The notes below the pieces were generated by a model. The model searched no databases, had not been told where the DNA came from, and saw only the letters and a list, made by a program, of their open reading frames with translations. A stretch of DNA of 56,534 nt from Arachidicoccus rhizosphaerae (lineage in GTDB: Bacteria; Bacteroidota; Bacteroidia; Chitinophagales; Chitinophagaceae), in the NCBI RefSeq assembly GCF_900107765.1, contig NZ_FNQY01000026.1:1-56534 (forward strand). The letters run 5' to 3'. Positions 15,294 to 24,913 of the stretch are shown piece by piece. How positions within the stretch are numbered: the stretch's first letter is position 1; every line of letters begins with the position of its first letter. The position numbers were made by a program, and so were the translations under genes.

Positions 15294-16589
15294 ATGCAAT
15301 ACTATAGTTTACAACATCAGGCGCCAAATGTCTCTTTCAAAGAGGCGGTCCTGAAAGGACAAGCACCGGATAAAGGTTTATATTTTCCAACTGAACTCCC
15401 TAAATTACCGGCAGATTTTATTAAAAATCTGGCCACCATCTCAAAAGAAGAAGTAGGGTATACGGTCATGCGTCCCTACGTGGGTGAAGATATGACGGAT
15501 CAGGAATTAAAACGTATCGTAGCGGAAACCGTAAATTTTGATTTCCCGTTAGTAAAAATAAATGACCAGATTGCTTCTCTGGAACTCTTCCATGGTCCAA
15601 CATACGCCTTTAAAGACGTGGGAGCCCGCTTTATGAGCCGCTGTCTGGGTCATTTCCATAAAAATGAAAATAAAAAAACGACCATCCTCGTAGCAACGTC
15701 CGGAGATACCGGTGGCGCAGTCGCCAATGGTTTTTTAGGCGTAGAGGGCGTAGAAGTCATTATCCTGTATCCTTCCGGTAAAGTAAGTCCTATCCAGGAG
15801 CTGCAACTGACAACCTGTGGAAAGAATATCACGGCACTTGAGATTGAAGGGAGCTTTGATGACTGTCAGGCCATCGTTAAACAGGCCTTCATGGACCAGG
15901 ACCTGAAAGAGGCCTATCAGCTGACATCAGCTAATTCAATCAACGTAGGTCGCTGGCTGCCGCAGCAGCTCTATTATTTTTACGGCCTGCAGCAATGGCA
16001 ACAGCAGCAGCCACCGGTAATCTGCGTTCCCAGTGGTAATTTCGGCAATATCTGCGCGGGCATTTTAGCCCATATCAGCGGATTACCTGTTCAGCATTTT
16101 ATTGCCGCCTGTAATGTAAACGATACAGTACCTGTCTTTATGCAGACCGGCAATTATCAGCCTAAGGCCTCCACCCCTACCATCTCCAATGCCATGGATG
16201 TAGGCAACCCGAGTAATTTCGGTCGTATCCTGGAAATTTTCGGAGGTGAGGCAGAAAAGCTAAAGACCCGGTTCAGCAGTGTCTCCATCACAGATGATCA
16301 GACAAAAGCCACTATTAAAGAAGTATACGGCGGTACGGGCTATTTACTGGATCCGCACGGCGCGGTAGCTTACCGGGCGCTGGCCGATTATCAGCAGCAA
16401 AATCCTTCCCAAAAAGGATTTATCCTGGAAACGGCACATCCCGTTAAATTCCCGGATGTGATCGAATCTTTACTCGACATACAGATTCCACTGCCTGAGG
16501 GTGCTACCGCATTAAATTCGCAGGATAAGGTATCGGTTAAGCTCGCGGCAGATTTTGACTCCGTTAAAAACTGGCTGCTGGGTAGATAA
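15294..16589 (+). CDS. thrC: Threonine synthase
   Basis: PLP-dependent enzyme converting O-phosphohomoserine to threonine and phosphate. The PLP-binding lysine is K107 in GPTYAFKDVGARFM. Other marks are TSGDTGGAVANGFLG near 132-146, LTSANSINVGRWLPQQLYYF near 207-226, and PSGNFGNICAG near 246-256. The 431-residue length suits the E. coli-type enzyme. It is the last gene of the operon and is followed by a hairpin (16618-16653) shared with the convergent regulator gene. Confidence 0.97.
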   Translation: MQYYSLQHQAPNVSFKEAVLKGQAPDKGLYFPTELPKLPADFIKNLATISKEEVGYTVMRPYVGEDMTDQELKRIVAETVNFDFPLVKINDQIASLELFHGPTYAFKDVGARFMSRCLGHFHKNENKKTTILVATSGDTGGAVANGFLGVEGVEVIILYPSGKVSPIQELQLTTCGKNITALEIEGSFDDCQAIVKQAFMDQDLKEAYQLTSANSINVGRWLPQQLYYFYGLQQWQQQQPPVICVPSGNFGNICAGILAHISGLPVQHFIAACNVNDTVPVFMQTGNYQPKASTPTISNAMDVGNPSNFGRILEIFGGEAEKLKTRFSSVSITDDQTKATIKEVYGGTGYLLDPHGAVAYRALADYQQQNPSQKGFILETAHPVKFPDVIESLLDIQIPLPEGATALNSQDKVSVKLAADFDSVKNWLLGR

Positions 16590-16617
16590 ACTCCTGCAGA
16601 TAGGTCTGAATACAGAA

Positions 16618-16653
16618 AATGGATGCAGCCCGGTTTTCGGAACTGCATCCATT
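16618..16653 (+). terminator. Bidirectional terminator between thrC and the response regulator
   Basis: Perfect 11-bp stem AATGGATGCAG with CTGCATCCATT around a 14-base loop. T-rich tails are present on both sides (CTCTATTATT on plus, TTTCTGTATT on minus), so it can serve both convergent genes. Confidence 0.75.
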
Positions 16654-16751
16654 CTCTATTATTGCCATAGATGCTTACATTTTTTCGAAAGAATTGCCGG
16701 GAGAGCCGTCAGTCTATTATTTAATGCATTAATCGTCATAAAGGATCCGGA

Positions 16752-17393
16752 CTAATCCAGTGAAAAATTATGCTCTCTTGCCAGATTAGAGAGTTCAATC
16801 AGGCTCCGGACTTTTAGTTTTTCAAAAATACGGCCTCTGTAAGTGCTGGCTGTAGAGGGATTTAGCGATAACGTATTGGCAATTTCAATAATACCTTTTC
16901 CCTCCAAAAGCTGCATCATCACCGCAAATTCACGCTGGGACAACAGATCAAACAGACTGTTCACCTTTTTCCCTTTTACCAACATCGTTTTACCGTCCAT
17001 GATTCCTTCAGGATAATACCTTTTTCCTAAATAGATATTACGGATGGCCTTTTTAAGTTCTTCATCGGAATCCGTCTTGCAAACATATCCATAGGCACCG
17101 GCATTCATGTACCGTAATGCAAATATCTCTTTGGGATTTACACTTACAAAGAGTATTTTCAGCCCGGGCCGAAGTCTTAAGGCTTCTGTCATCATGGACA
17201 TACAGTCCATCCCTGGCATCATAATATCGCTAATCAGTAAATCATAGGACTGCTCATTTATTTTTTCCAAAACTGCATTAAAATCGATCGCAAAGTCGAT
17301 CTTAGTATTGGTGCCTAGTGTTTCCTTCGTCAAAAGTTCCAGTCCGAACCGTACCGGAAAATGATCGTCAGCAATTAAAACCGTGAATGACAT
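16752..17393 (-). CDS. NarL/FixJ-type two-component response regulator (orphan)
   Basis: Residues 1-120 form a receiver domain with the acidic pocket D9/D10, phosphoacceptor D56 in DLLISDIMMPG, and conserved Lys in YVCKTDSDEE. Residues about 148-208 form a LuxR-type helix-turn-helix (LSQREFAVMMQLLEGKGIIEIANTLSLNPSTASTYRGRIFEKLKV), so it should bind DNA once phosphorylated. No histidine kinase is adjacent, so its partner and target genes are unknown. The long 740-base gap upstream may hold its regulatory region. Confidence 0.93.
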   Translation of the reverse strand: MSFTVLIADDHFPVRFGLELLTKETLGTNTKIDFAIDFNAVLEKINEQSYDLLISDIMMPGMDCMSMMTEALRLRPGLKILFVSVNPKEIFALRYMNAGAYGYVCKTDSDEELKKAIRNIYLGKRYYPEGIMDGKTMLVKGKKVNSLFDLLSQREFAVMMQLLEGKGIIEIANTLSLNPSTASTYRGRIFEKLKVRSLIELSNLAREHNFSLD

Positions 17394-18133
17394 GACCTTT
17401 TACAATTAATATTTAATTAAAACTACCCGTTTCTCATCCCTAAGTCACGTTATAGCGCTACACCATTACTGGTACTCAGGAATGCTCATAAAAACAGTTG
17501 GTCTTTTAATTTGGTTTTCAGCGGTAGTGGTGAGTAACCCCTGAATTAAAAATGACAACTCACCAGGCTACCTGAACAGATTTTGAACAACCGCCGCAAT
17601 CATATAGATGCTCGCCGTCCATCAACTTACTATTGCATTTCTGTCACTGACTGATTCATGTTGGTTTTAGAATTCTATAACGGCAATGTTTCGTGAACAG
17701 TCTGCTGATCTTTAAATCGGCTCCTGTTACTCCCATTTAATATTTTAAAAGAAGTTAAAAAAAATTCTTAAGCACTACTCCCCTAGCTTCTCCTTTTTTG
17801 AATTTCGATTTTCCTTTGATCCGGTTTCTTATGTTATCCCGAAAGCTTTTACCGGAAAATATCTCCCGATTATTTCCATTAAATGTATCAAAATAATCGC
17901 ATCATCCGGTCAATATACGCAGCCATCCTGCTCCAAACAGTTTAGCTTTTCTTTCCTTTCCCAGCGTTCAAATCCAGACAAAAGTATTGTAAGTATAAAA
18001 AGGGTTTTGTAGCTTTTCAGCCACAAAACCCTTTTTATAGCTTTGATGATACTTTATACCTGAATCCATCGATAAACCAGCGGTCAGATGATTCTTTCAT
18101 CATAAAATCAGAGAAACCTTGAACTGTTATGTT
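17394..18133. other. Intergenic region upstream of the response regulator
   Basis: About 740 bases without a convincing gene on either strand. It contains the strong helicase terminator at 17997-18036. The rest (17394-17996) is fairly AT-rich and must hold the promoter of the response regulator, but no clear -7 element, repeat or RNA fold was recognised. Confidence 0.5.
17997..18036 (-). terminator. Strong terminator downstream of the helicase gene
   Basis: A perfect 14-bp stem, AAAAAGGGTTTTGT with ACAAAACCCTTTTT, around a 12-base loop. Its T-rich arm can act as the terminal tract on either strand. It lies 98 bases after the helicase stop. Confidence 0.8.
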
Positions 18134-20428
18134 TTACAAGGGCAAAAAATCGGGGCCGCGGGTATCCTCGACGGAAGACTCGGTGAGTGGATCAGTCGGT
18201 TTTAAGGGCAGTCTTATTCCCAGATGTGTCGCTACCGCCCTGATCTGGGTGAAGCTAAGTTGGTCTCCGCTAAGTGTGCGGATATCCGCTGATTTTGCCT
18301 CCGGATTACTATAGATAAGCTCTTCAATATATTTCAATTCCTTTTTGGTCACAAATAAAGAGATGTCGACTTCTTTAGTCTCCAAAAATGAAATCAGATG
18401 ACTTTCTATGGTACTTACCACCAGGTTTCTGGATTCGGCTATCTGCTCAATGGTCATCCCTTCCTTTAGTAAGGTCAGCGACATTTTTTTTGAACTCCCA
18501 ACGGGCGGTTTGCTTTCAGGTTTTAATTTTTTAGTAGCTTCTGTCACATTGATACGGTGCAGTCCGGTAACAGAGGAAAGCCAGTCATCTACGACTTCTG
18601 ATTTACACATGGATTCCGTTAACTGAATCACCTGATTAATCTGCGCCACCTTTCTTTCCAGTGGCAAAATCAATCCGATTAATTTTTTCTGGATGGAGGC
18701 TGTCTTCTTAACGCTCTTGAGTTTTTTCAGCTGCTCCTTTAACGGTTCAATTACGTGACTGGCCAGCGCATCGGTAAACCATCCGCATGCGGCTCTTGTC
18801 CGCTCATGTAACTGGTTAAAACTACCGGCATCTCCCAGGTCCAGTAACTGACTCAACTGCTGGTTGAACCTGGCAGAGGTGGACAATTGTTGCTGAACCT
18901 GCCCGTACACTTCCTTCATTTTATCCAGCAGATCCTGATGGTCAGCGAATAGTTTTTGTTCATTTTCCTGGATATAGGCCGCAATCTGATGATCCAGGCG
19001 GCTCCAGTCAAATGCTTCAAGAATGAGGGTATAGATATATTGTCTTTGCAGAAAACGCAGATGTTCTTCTAAAGAGTCATCATCCTGAGCCATTGCATAA
19101 TATTCCATGACGGCTTCGTCCGTTCGTATGGAGGACGCCAGGATACGGCTCCTTAAAACCAGACCGTCCAGACTCCTGAGTCGGCTCAGCGCCACATATA
19201 CCTGTCCGGGCGCAAAGGAAGCACCTGCATCAATAACGGCTTTGTCAAAGGTCAGACCCTGACTTTTATGCACCGTAATTGCCCAGGCCAGTCTGATAGG
19301 CAGTTGCGTAAAACTCCCCACTTCAATTTCTTCAATCTCATCTTTTTCTCCATCGTATTCATAACGTAGGTTCTGCCAGAGTTCCGGTTCTAAGGTCAGC
19401 AGCTCCTGCTCGTCCTTGAACTGGATTTTGATCTCCTTGTTAATATCAATCTGGGCCACTACACCAATCTTTCCATTGTAAAAACGGCGTTCTTCCCCCT
19501 TATCATTTTTTATAAACATAACCTGGGCCCCCACTTTCAGGACAATTTCCCTATCAGCGGGATAGGCTTTTTCAGGAAAATCTCCTTCCACTATGGCCTT
19601 GAACCGGTATTCCTTATTAGGAAGTGCCGCAAGGGCCCTTTGGTTAATTTCGTCGGCAATGGCATTATGCGAAGTCAGTGTAATATAACCTTCCTCCTCA
19701 CTGGGCTCAAATTCCGGGTGATAATAACTATTGAGCTGCCAGAGTTCATCCTGGTTAATGGTGCTGTTACGGATCTGATTGAGTAAATAAATAAATTGCT
19801 GATTGCTTTGACGGTATATTTTCTTCAGTTCCAGAAAAACCGGCGTATCCTCCCTTAATGCATGTGCGTCAAAGAAAAACGGGCTGTCATAGTACTGACT
19901 TAATGTAGCCATATCTTCCTTGCGAACAACAGGGGGCAACTGAAACAGATCACCTATGAACAGCATTTGTACCCCCCCGAAAGGCTTTGAATTACGCCTG
20001 ACATATTTCAGGACTTCACTGATGGCGTCCAGTAAATCAGCCCGAACCATGGAGACCTCATCGATAATTAATAGCTCCAGCTCCTCCATGATGGATCTTT
20101 TGGCACTATTTAGTTTCATCTTGTGGAGCAACTGGTGTTTATTATATAAGGCTTGTCCTTCACCTACTCCCCAGACATGTTCACTGGTAGGGGCAAAAAT
20201 ACCAAAGGGTAATTGAAAGAAGGAATGTATGGTCACACCGCCGGCGTTAATGGCGGCCACACCCGTGGGAGCCAGTACGACCATTTTTTTGGGGCAATGG
20301 TCTTTGATGTAACGCAAAAAAGTTGTTTTACCTGTTCCTGCCTTTCCGGTAAGAAAAAGGGGACTCCTGGTAAAATTCACAAATGAAACGGCCTGTTCAA
20401 ACGCTTTATTACTGCTATCGTGCTCCAT
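18134..20428 (-). CDS. Pif1-like superfamily 1 helicase with C-terminal HTH_40 domain
   Basis: ATP-driven DNA helicase of the Pif1/RecD-like group. Walker A is GKAGTGKTT at residues 28-36 and Walker B is LLIIDEVSM at 119-127. The 3' helicase block near 390-440 includes LAWAITVHKSQGLTFDKAVID and QVYVALSRLRSLDGLVL. The middle part (about 480-620) is helical and not recognised. Residues about 655-755 (SLTLLKEGMTIEQIAESRNLVVSTIESHLISFLE) resemble the HTH_40 domain of RecQ-type proteins. The 764-residue length is usual for this Bacteroidota form. Likely role is replication-fork or recombination processing, inferred from family. Confidence 0.88.
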   Translation of the reverse strand: MEHDSSNKAFEQAVSFVNFTRSPLFLTGKAGTGKTTFLRYIKDHCPKKMVVLAPTGVAAINAGGVTIHSFFQLPFGIFAPTSEHVWGVGEGQALYNKHQLLHKMKLNSAKRSIMEELELLIIDEVSMVRADLLDAISEVLKYVRRNSKPFGGVQMLFIGDLFQLPPVVRKEDMATLSQYYDSPFFFDAHALREDTPVFLELKKIYRQSNQQFIYLLNQIRNSTINQDELWQLNSYYHPEFEPSEEEGYITLTSHNAIADEINQRALAALPNKEYRFKAIVEGDFPEKAYPADREIVLKVGAQVMFIKNDKGEERRFYNGKIGVVAQIDINKEIKIQFKDEQELLTLEPELWQNLRYEYDGEKDEIEEIEVGSFTQLPIRLAWAITVHKSQGLTFDKAVIDAGASFAPGQVYVALSRLRSLDGLVLRSRILASSIRTDEAVMEYYAMAQDDDSLEEHLRFLQRQYIYTLILEAFDWSRLDHQIAAYIQENEQKLFADHQDLLDKMKEVYGQVQQQLSTSARFNQQLSQLLDLGDAGSFNQLHERTRAACGWFTDALASHVIEPLKEQLKKLKSVKKTASIQKKLIGLILPLERKVAQINQVIQLTESMCKSEVVDDWLSSVTGLHRINVTEATKKLKPESKPPVGSSKKMSLTLLKEGMTIEQIAESRNLVVSTIESHLISFLETKEVDISLFVTKKELKYIEELIYSNPEAKSADIRTLSGDQLSFTQIRAVATHLGIRLPLKPTDPLTESSVEDTRGPDFLPL

Positions 20429-20507
20429 AGGCCTGCAAATTACAGAAATATGGCTGAGCAGGCAAGCTTTTGGTCCGCCTTCCCGCGGCTTTGTTGCACC
20501 TCCATCA

Positions 20508-22838
20508 TTAATTTAAATATAAAGCCCATTTCCTATATACTTTTTCACAGATTTCCAATGGATTAGATAAAGGCTCCACCATAAACTCCTGTTTGGGAGC
20601 ATGTGTATTGACCCAATTCCAGTCAAAATGCTGCCGCTGTGTATCAAATGCCTGCTGATCGGGAGCTGCGCCTGTAGCCAGCGTTTTTCTCAGAAAATCA
20701 AAGTATAACTGCCAGCGTTTCTTATAATAAGAGGATATCAGTCCATTCCAGTCTTTTGCGGCATACTCTACTATATTTTTGGTTTCCCCACCCCAGGTAG
20801 TAATCAGAATGCGTGCGCATTTTTCATAGTAATTTTTCTGATCGGGAGTTGTCCCAAAGGCTCTGGCATCCTGAATCCACTTGCCCAGCAGCAATTCAGA
20901 CTGGGTTCCGGTGACCTGATCCAGGTCATCGCAAAGACCCAGAAACAAATGGGTATAACGGTTAAAGCTTACAGAATCTTTCGCATAGTACGCTTTGGCA
21001 ATGGTATCCCTGAAAGAGACAGCCAGATTAACCAGCACCTGTTTTTCCAATACGGCCAGGTCTCTTAAATAACCAGGCTTCTTTTTTGAGACGGAATCCG
21101 CCATTAGAAACACCGGTAAAATAGTGGCCATTTGATTATAATCATAATTACTGAGGCCGCTATAATAACCGTGCCCTTTGAGCATTGGCTGAGACTGAAC
21201 GATATTGCCGAGTCCGACGCCGGACACCTGATCATTATATATAATGGCCAGTAGTTTTTCCCAGGCCGATTCCAACACAGGGTCTTTATGCCCCACCCTC
21301 GAATCGGCATAATCCTTAATCCAGTTTTTAGCATCACTGACCGCCGGGTTCCAGCCATAGTCAAACAGCCATTCATACATAAATTCATTCACTCCAAAGC
21401 CCTCCAGTGTACTGCCCAGACCTATCATATGGCGGCGGTTAGGATCCGCCTCGGTTACAGGAAGCAGTTTGGCTACTTTTTGCAAGGGGGCTGCCATCTG
21501 GGTATTTCCGCCAAAATTACCCAGGTAACACCAGATATAGGGTGCATTAAAATAGCCGTCCGTCAGTTTCCAGACCTCGGTCCTTTCACAAAAATAATCC
21601 AGCAGCAGCATCTTGCCCTGCGGCACTGCTTTAATCATGGCCTCCAGTCTGGGATTGGTCCAGTCCTTGCGCTGATAATAAAAAGTCCAGCCCATTTGAA
21701 CCCAAACTGCCGCCGTATCCACGTCCTGCATGCCTTTATAGATGGTTCTGGAAACATTTGCCAGATAATCAGGTTCCAGGCTCGGAGGCGTCATCTCATT
21801 AAAAGGATCTGCTCCATAATAATGGTCTGTTCCCAGTAATTGATTCTGTAAAGAAAGATAAGCCTTTTGAATGCTGATAAACAATGAGTCCATAGGATCC
21901 AGAAAATAGGCATCATTCTCAGGCCCCGTGTCATAGGATCCTAAATTGCTGATTTTAATATCCGGATATAATTTCTTTAAATCATAGGGTACATGCCCGG
22001 CAAAAGCAGGCAAAATGGGTGTCATCCCAAAGGCTCTTTCTCTTTTAAGAATTCGTTTTTGAAGCTCAAATTGTCCGTCGATATACTCCTGCGGCAACGG
22101 TCCCTGCCAGCGGTCCAGGTTTCCCATTCTTTGCCATGGCAGATGTTCAGGTCCTGTAAAAAAGGCGCGGGTCTGACCCGCGGTCATCCCAAACTGTTCC
22201 CAGACTTTCTGCCATATATATTCCTGTCCTGTAATGGCCAGCGGCATATTAATCCCACTTAGTGCCATCCAGTCTATCAGGCGTTCCCAATCTTTCCATT
22301 GCCACCATAGGGTGGTATAACCAAATGTGCAATAATTCAAAAAGAAGCGTTTTTCAAATCGACATGTCTGGCTGACGGGTTTATTAACTACCGGTAACTC
22401 CTCTGGCAGCCAGATGGAATCAGCCGCATACCAGGAGATGCGGGTATGGCAAAATTGCTCCAGATACGTATTCAAAGCCTTGGCAAGAGCCAGCTGACTG
22501 GAACCTTTGATCACGACCTTTTTACCCTTGCTTCCCAGGTAAAAACTGTCTAATCCGTTAATGGCGCCTTTATCCAGCCAAACAAGTTCAAAGTTGCGCT
22601 CTTTTCCCGGAAGCAGCCGGTGAATGAGCCCCTGAACAGCGTCCAGGGCCTGACCGGCCGCCTCCTTAGGCCGGCTTATGCCGGCACCAGAATTCACGGT
22701 ATTTGCTTTTAGTTGCTTCAACCCACCTATGGTCATTAAGGCAGTTAAACATAAAGTTGTCAGAAAGCGGCTATTTCCGCTTTTCAGAAATCTTTTCAGT
22801 CCCTCACCCGTACTTAAAAATTTATCCATATAACCCAC
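20508..22838 (-). CDS. Alpha-N-acetylglucosaminidase (GH89, NAGLU-like), exported
   Basis: Glycoside hydrolase family 89 removes terminal alpha-linked N-acetylglucosamine from glycans such as heparan sulfate or mucin. The 776-residue protein has an N-terminal export signal (hydrophobic FLTTLCLTALMTIGG near 25-39). It then shows the small NAGLU N-domain, the (beta/alpha)8 domain with TLWWQWKDWERLIDWMALSGINMPLAITGQE, and a helical C-domain. Probable catalytic glutamates are in GADPFNEMTPPSLE (about 346) and GLGSTLEGFGVNEFMYEWLFD (about 480). The start could be M1 or M4. It precedes the helicase by 79 bases without obvious functional link. Confidence 0.93.
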   Translation of the reverse strand: MGYMDKFLSTGEGLKRFLKSGNSRFLTTLCLTALMTIGGLKQLKANTVNSGAGISRPKEAAGQALDAVQGLIHRLLPGKERNFELVWLDKGAINGLDSFYLGSKGKKVVIKGSSQLALAKALNTYLEQFCHTRISWYAADSIWLPEELPVVNKPVSQTCRFEKRFFLNYCTFGYTTLWWQWKDWERLIDWMALSGINMPLAITGQEYIWQKVWEQFGMTAGQTRAFFTGPEHLPWQRMGNLDRWQGPLPQEYIDGQFELQKRILKRERAFGMTPILPAFAGHVPYDLKKLYPDIKISNLGSYDTGPENDAYFLDPMDSLFISIQKAYLSLQNQLLGTDHYYGADPFNEMTPPSLEPDYLANVSRTIYKGMQDVDTAAVWVQMGWTFYYQRKDWTNPRLEAMIKAVPQGKMLLLDYFCERTEVWKLTDGYFNAPYIWCYLGNFGGNTQMAAPLQKVAKLLPVTEADPNRRHMIGLGSTLEGFGVNEFMYEWLFDYGWNPAVSDAKNWIKDYADSRVGHKDPVLESAWEKLLAIIYNDQVSGVGLGNIVQSQPMLKGHGYYSGLSNYDYNQMATILPVFLMADSVSKKKPGYLRDLAVLEKQVLVNLAVSFRDTIAKAYYAKDSVSFNRYTHLFLGLCDDLDQVTGTQSELLLGKWIQDARAFGTTPDQKNYYEKCARILITTWGGETKNIVEYAAKDWNGLISSYYKKRWQLYFDFLRKTLATGAAPDQQAFDTQRQHFDWNWVNTHAPKQEFMVEPLSNPLEICEKVYRKWALYLN

Positions 22839-23297
22839 ATCATAAATTAAATAAAAAAATATTACATTGAATCAGTCGCCTTGTTGTAAATAAAGTATTT
22901 AAACCAAGGAAGCATCTGTATGCATTACATTGTCTGGCCACGTTTCCCTCCTGGATAACCTGAGTGAATAACCCTATCATGGTGGCTTTCCAAAAATAGA
23001 ACTAAACCCCCAGAAGCCAATCTGTAATGCGGTTTACTTCTAAAAATTATCTGTTGGCCAGACACTTACTTAAAATTTTAAGGCAAGTGTTGAAACTTAA
23101 AACCATCCCTTAAAAAATCTATCTCTGGATCCTGTTTGCACCACCTGTTACCGCCCATTTGTCAGCGCTTTGTCATATTCACTCAAATAAGGGAAATGCA
23201 AGGCAGATTTAATCATTTCCTTAGCGTTTAAAGCAGTTTTATCAGCTAGCATTTACGCATTATTGACTAATTTTGCACTCAATTATTCAAATTTGAC
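22839..23297. other. Divergent intergenic region between GH89 gene and hemH
   Basis: A 459-base divergent gap. It carries a perfect -7 element for hemH (23268-23275) and a possible -7 for the GH89 gene on the minus strand (TATTTTTG at 22991-22998, about 150 bases from its start). No further gene, repeat or RNA fold was recognised. Confidence 0.5.
23268..23275 (+). promoter_or_regulatory. -7 promoter element of hemH
   Basis: TAATTTTG followed by CAC is a perfect TAnnTTTG match, 22 bases upstream of the hemH ATG. No TTG at -33. Confidence 0.6.
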
Positions 23298-24317
23298 ATG
23301 GCAAAGCGTGGCATTATACTGATGAATCTGGGTTCTCCGGCTTCTACCAGCGTTCCGGATCTGAGAAAATACCTCACCCAATTTTTAATGGATGAAAAAG
23401 TGATCGATAAACCTTACTGGTTAAGAACCCTTCTGGTTAAAGGCCTGATCGTTCCTTTTCGATCTCCCAAATCCGCGGAAGCCTATCAAAAGATCTGGTG
23501 GCCGGAAGGCTCCCCACTAATTGTTCTGACTAACAAACTAAAAACGGCACTGGAACAGAAGATTTCGGACCCGATAACCACTTCCATGCGCTATGGCAAC
23601 CCCTATCCCAAAGAAGCTTACGAGGCACTGATAAAGGATAATCCGGATCTGGAGGAGGTCATTCTGGTTCCTCTTTATCCGCATTATGCCATGAGCAGTT
23701 TTGAGACGGCTGTGGATTATATGAAGGCCGCACATAAGGAGTTAGGGTACCGCTTTGCACTTAAGACCATTGATCCTTTTTATAACAATCCCGGATACAT
23801 TGAGGCCATGGCTGAAAGCATCCGCCCCTACCTTGATCAGGATTTTGATCAGCTATTATTTAGTTATCATGGCATCCCTGAAAGGCATGTCTTAAAAACC
23901 GACCCCACCGGCAGCCATTGTATGCAGACTGAAAACTGCTGTTATACAAAATCAGAATGTCATAAAACCTGTTACCGTCATCAGGTAACCATGACCAGTG
24001 AACTGGTTGCCAAAAAACTAGGGCTTCCTAAAACTAAATGGCAACAAAGTTATCAGTCCAGGCTGGGCAGGGACCCCTGGCTGCTACCCAGCACCCAGGT
24101 CCGCTTACCGGAAATGCCGGGCGAAGGCATAAAAAAACTATTAGTCGTCTGCCCTTCCTTTGTTTCTGATTGCCTGGAGACGCTGGAAGAAATTGACATC
24201 AGGGGAAAAGAAGACTTCCTGGGTAACGGAGGCGAAAGTTATCAGTATATACCCTGCATGAACGTTCAGCCACTATGGATTGACACTCTTGCAGCAATCA
24301 TTCGTGAAGTCCATTAA
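23298..24317 (+). CDS. hemH: Ferrochelatase
   Basis: Inserts Fe(II) into protoporphyrin IX, the last step of the classical heme pathway. The 339-residue protein starts RGIILMNLGSPAS, has VPLYPHYAMSSFETA near 131-145, the catalytic-His motif LLFSYHGIPERH near 186-197, and CPSFVSDCLETLEEI near 287-301. The stretch after the His motif is Cys-rich (HCMQTENCCYTKSECHKTCYRHQ), a pattern common in Bacteroidota HemH that might bind a metal. It is followed 32 bases later by a HemJ-like gene, giving a short heme operon. Confidence 0.96.
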   Translation: MAKRGIILMNLGSPASTSVPDLRKYLTQFLMDEKVIDKPYWLRTLLVKGLIVPFRSPKSAEAYQKIWWPEGSPLIVLTNKLKTALEQKISDPITTSMRYGNPYPKEAYEALIKDNPDLEEVILVPLYPHYAMSSFETAVDYMKAAHKELGYRFALKTIDPFYNNPGYIEAMAESIRPYLDQDFDQLLFSYHGIPERHVLKTDPTGSHCMQTENCCYTKSECHKTCYRHQVTMTSELVAKKLGLPKTKWQQSYQSRLGRDPWLLPSTQVRLPEMPGEGIKKLLVVCPSFVSDCLETLEEIDIRGKEDFLGNGGESYQYIPCMNVQPLWIDTLAAIIREVH

Positions 24318-24349
24318 GGTTCCTCGTAAAATCTGACTAACTTTACTCT

Positions 24350-24910
24350 ATGTTTTATTATATCAAGGCCTTACATATTATTTTCATCGTCACCTGGTTT
24401 GCGGGACTCTTTTATTTTCCGAGGCTGTTAATCTATCATGCAGAGTTACAGACAGAAGCGGATGAGAAAATAAAATCAGCCATGTCCAAACAATACCTGC
24501 TGATGATGAAAAGGCTTTGGTTTGGCATAACCGTACCTTCGGCTGTTATCACCCTTATACTCGGATTATTAACGATGCATCTCGGAGGATGGGACCGTCA
24601 TCTGTTGGATTCCACAGGCCGGTGGCTGCTCATTAAGCTTTGTTTTGTGGTGCTGCTTTATTTATATTTTTTCTCCCTGGGCAAAATATTCAAACAGCAG
24701 CGTATGGGCCTATTTAAATACTCAGGCAACCAGCTGCGTTTTTATAATGAGGTAGCAACCGTGTTTTTATTCGCTATCGTCTTTTTAGCGACGGTCAAAA
24801 GTGCCGGCAGTCTTTTATACGGACTGGGCGGACTGATTGCCCTGATTATTGTCTTGGTAATGGCCATCAAAATTTATAAACGGATCCGGGAAAAGAAAAC
24901 GGGCAACTAA
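24350..24910 (+). CDS. hemJ: HemJ-like protoporphyrinogen oxidase / CopD-family membrane protein
   Basis: A 186-residue protein with about four to five membrane segments. The N-terminus MFYYIKALHIIFIVTWFAGLFYFPRLLIYHAE is the HemJ/UPF0093 signature, with the conserved His in KALHIIF and the FAGLFYLPRLFVYH-like block. ITVPSAVITLILGLLTMHLGGW and RWLLIKLCFVVLLYLYFF match later segments. HemJ oxidises protoporphyrinogen IX to protoporphyrin IX, the substrate of HemH, and the gene directly follows hemH. Known HemJ proteins are shorter (about 145 residues); here an extra C-terminal helix is present. The assignment rests on signature and context. Confidence 0.82.
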   Translation: MFYYIKALHIIFIVTWFAGLFYFPRLLIYHAELQTEADEKIKSAMSKQYLLMMKRLWFGITVPSAVITLILGLLTMHLGGWDRHLLDSTGRWLLIKLCFVVLLYLYFFSLGKIFKQQRMGLFKYSGNQLRFYNEVATVFLFAIVFLATVKSAGSLLYGLGGLIALIIVLVMAIKIYKRIREKKTGN

Positions 24911-24913
24911 GTT

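Noticed and set aside
17394-17996. Riboswitch or small RNA in the long gap before the response regulator
   Set aside because: No recognisable aptamer motif or promoter-terminator pair could be traced by eye.
21288-21839. 183-codon plus-strand frame
   Set aside because: Lies wholly inside the GH89 gene on the other strand and shows no motif; a codon-shadow frame.
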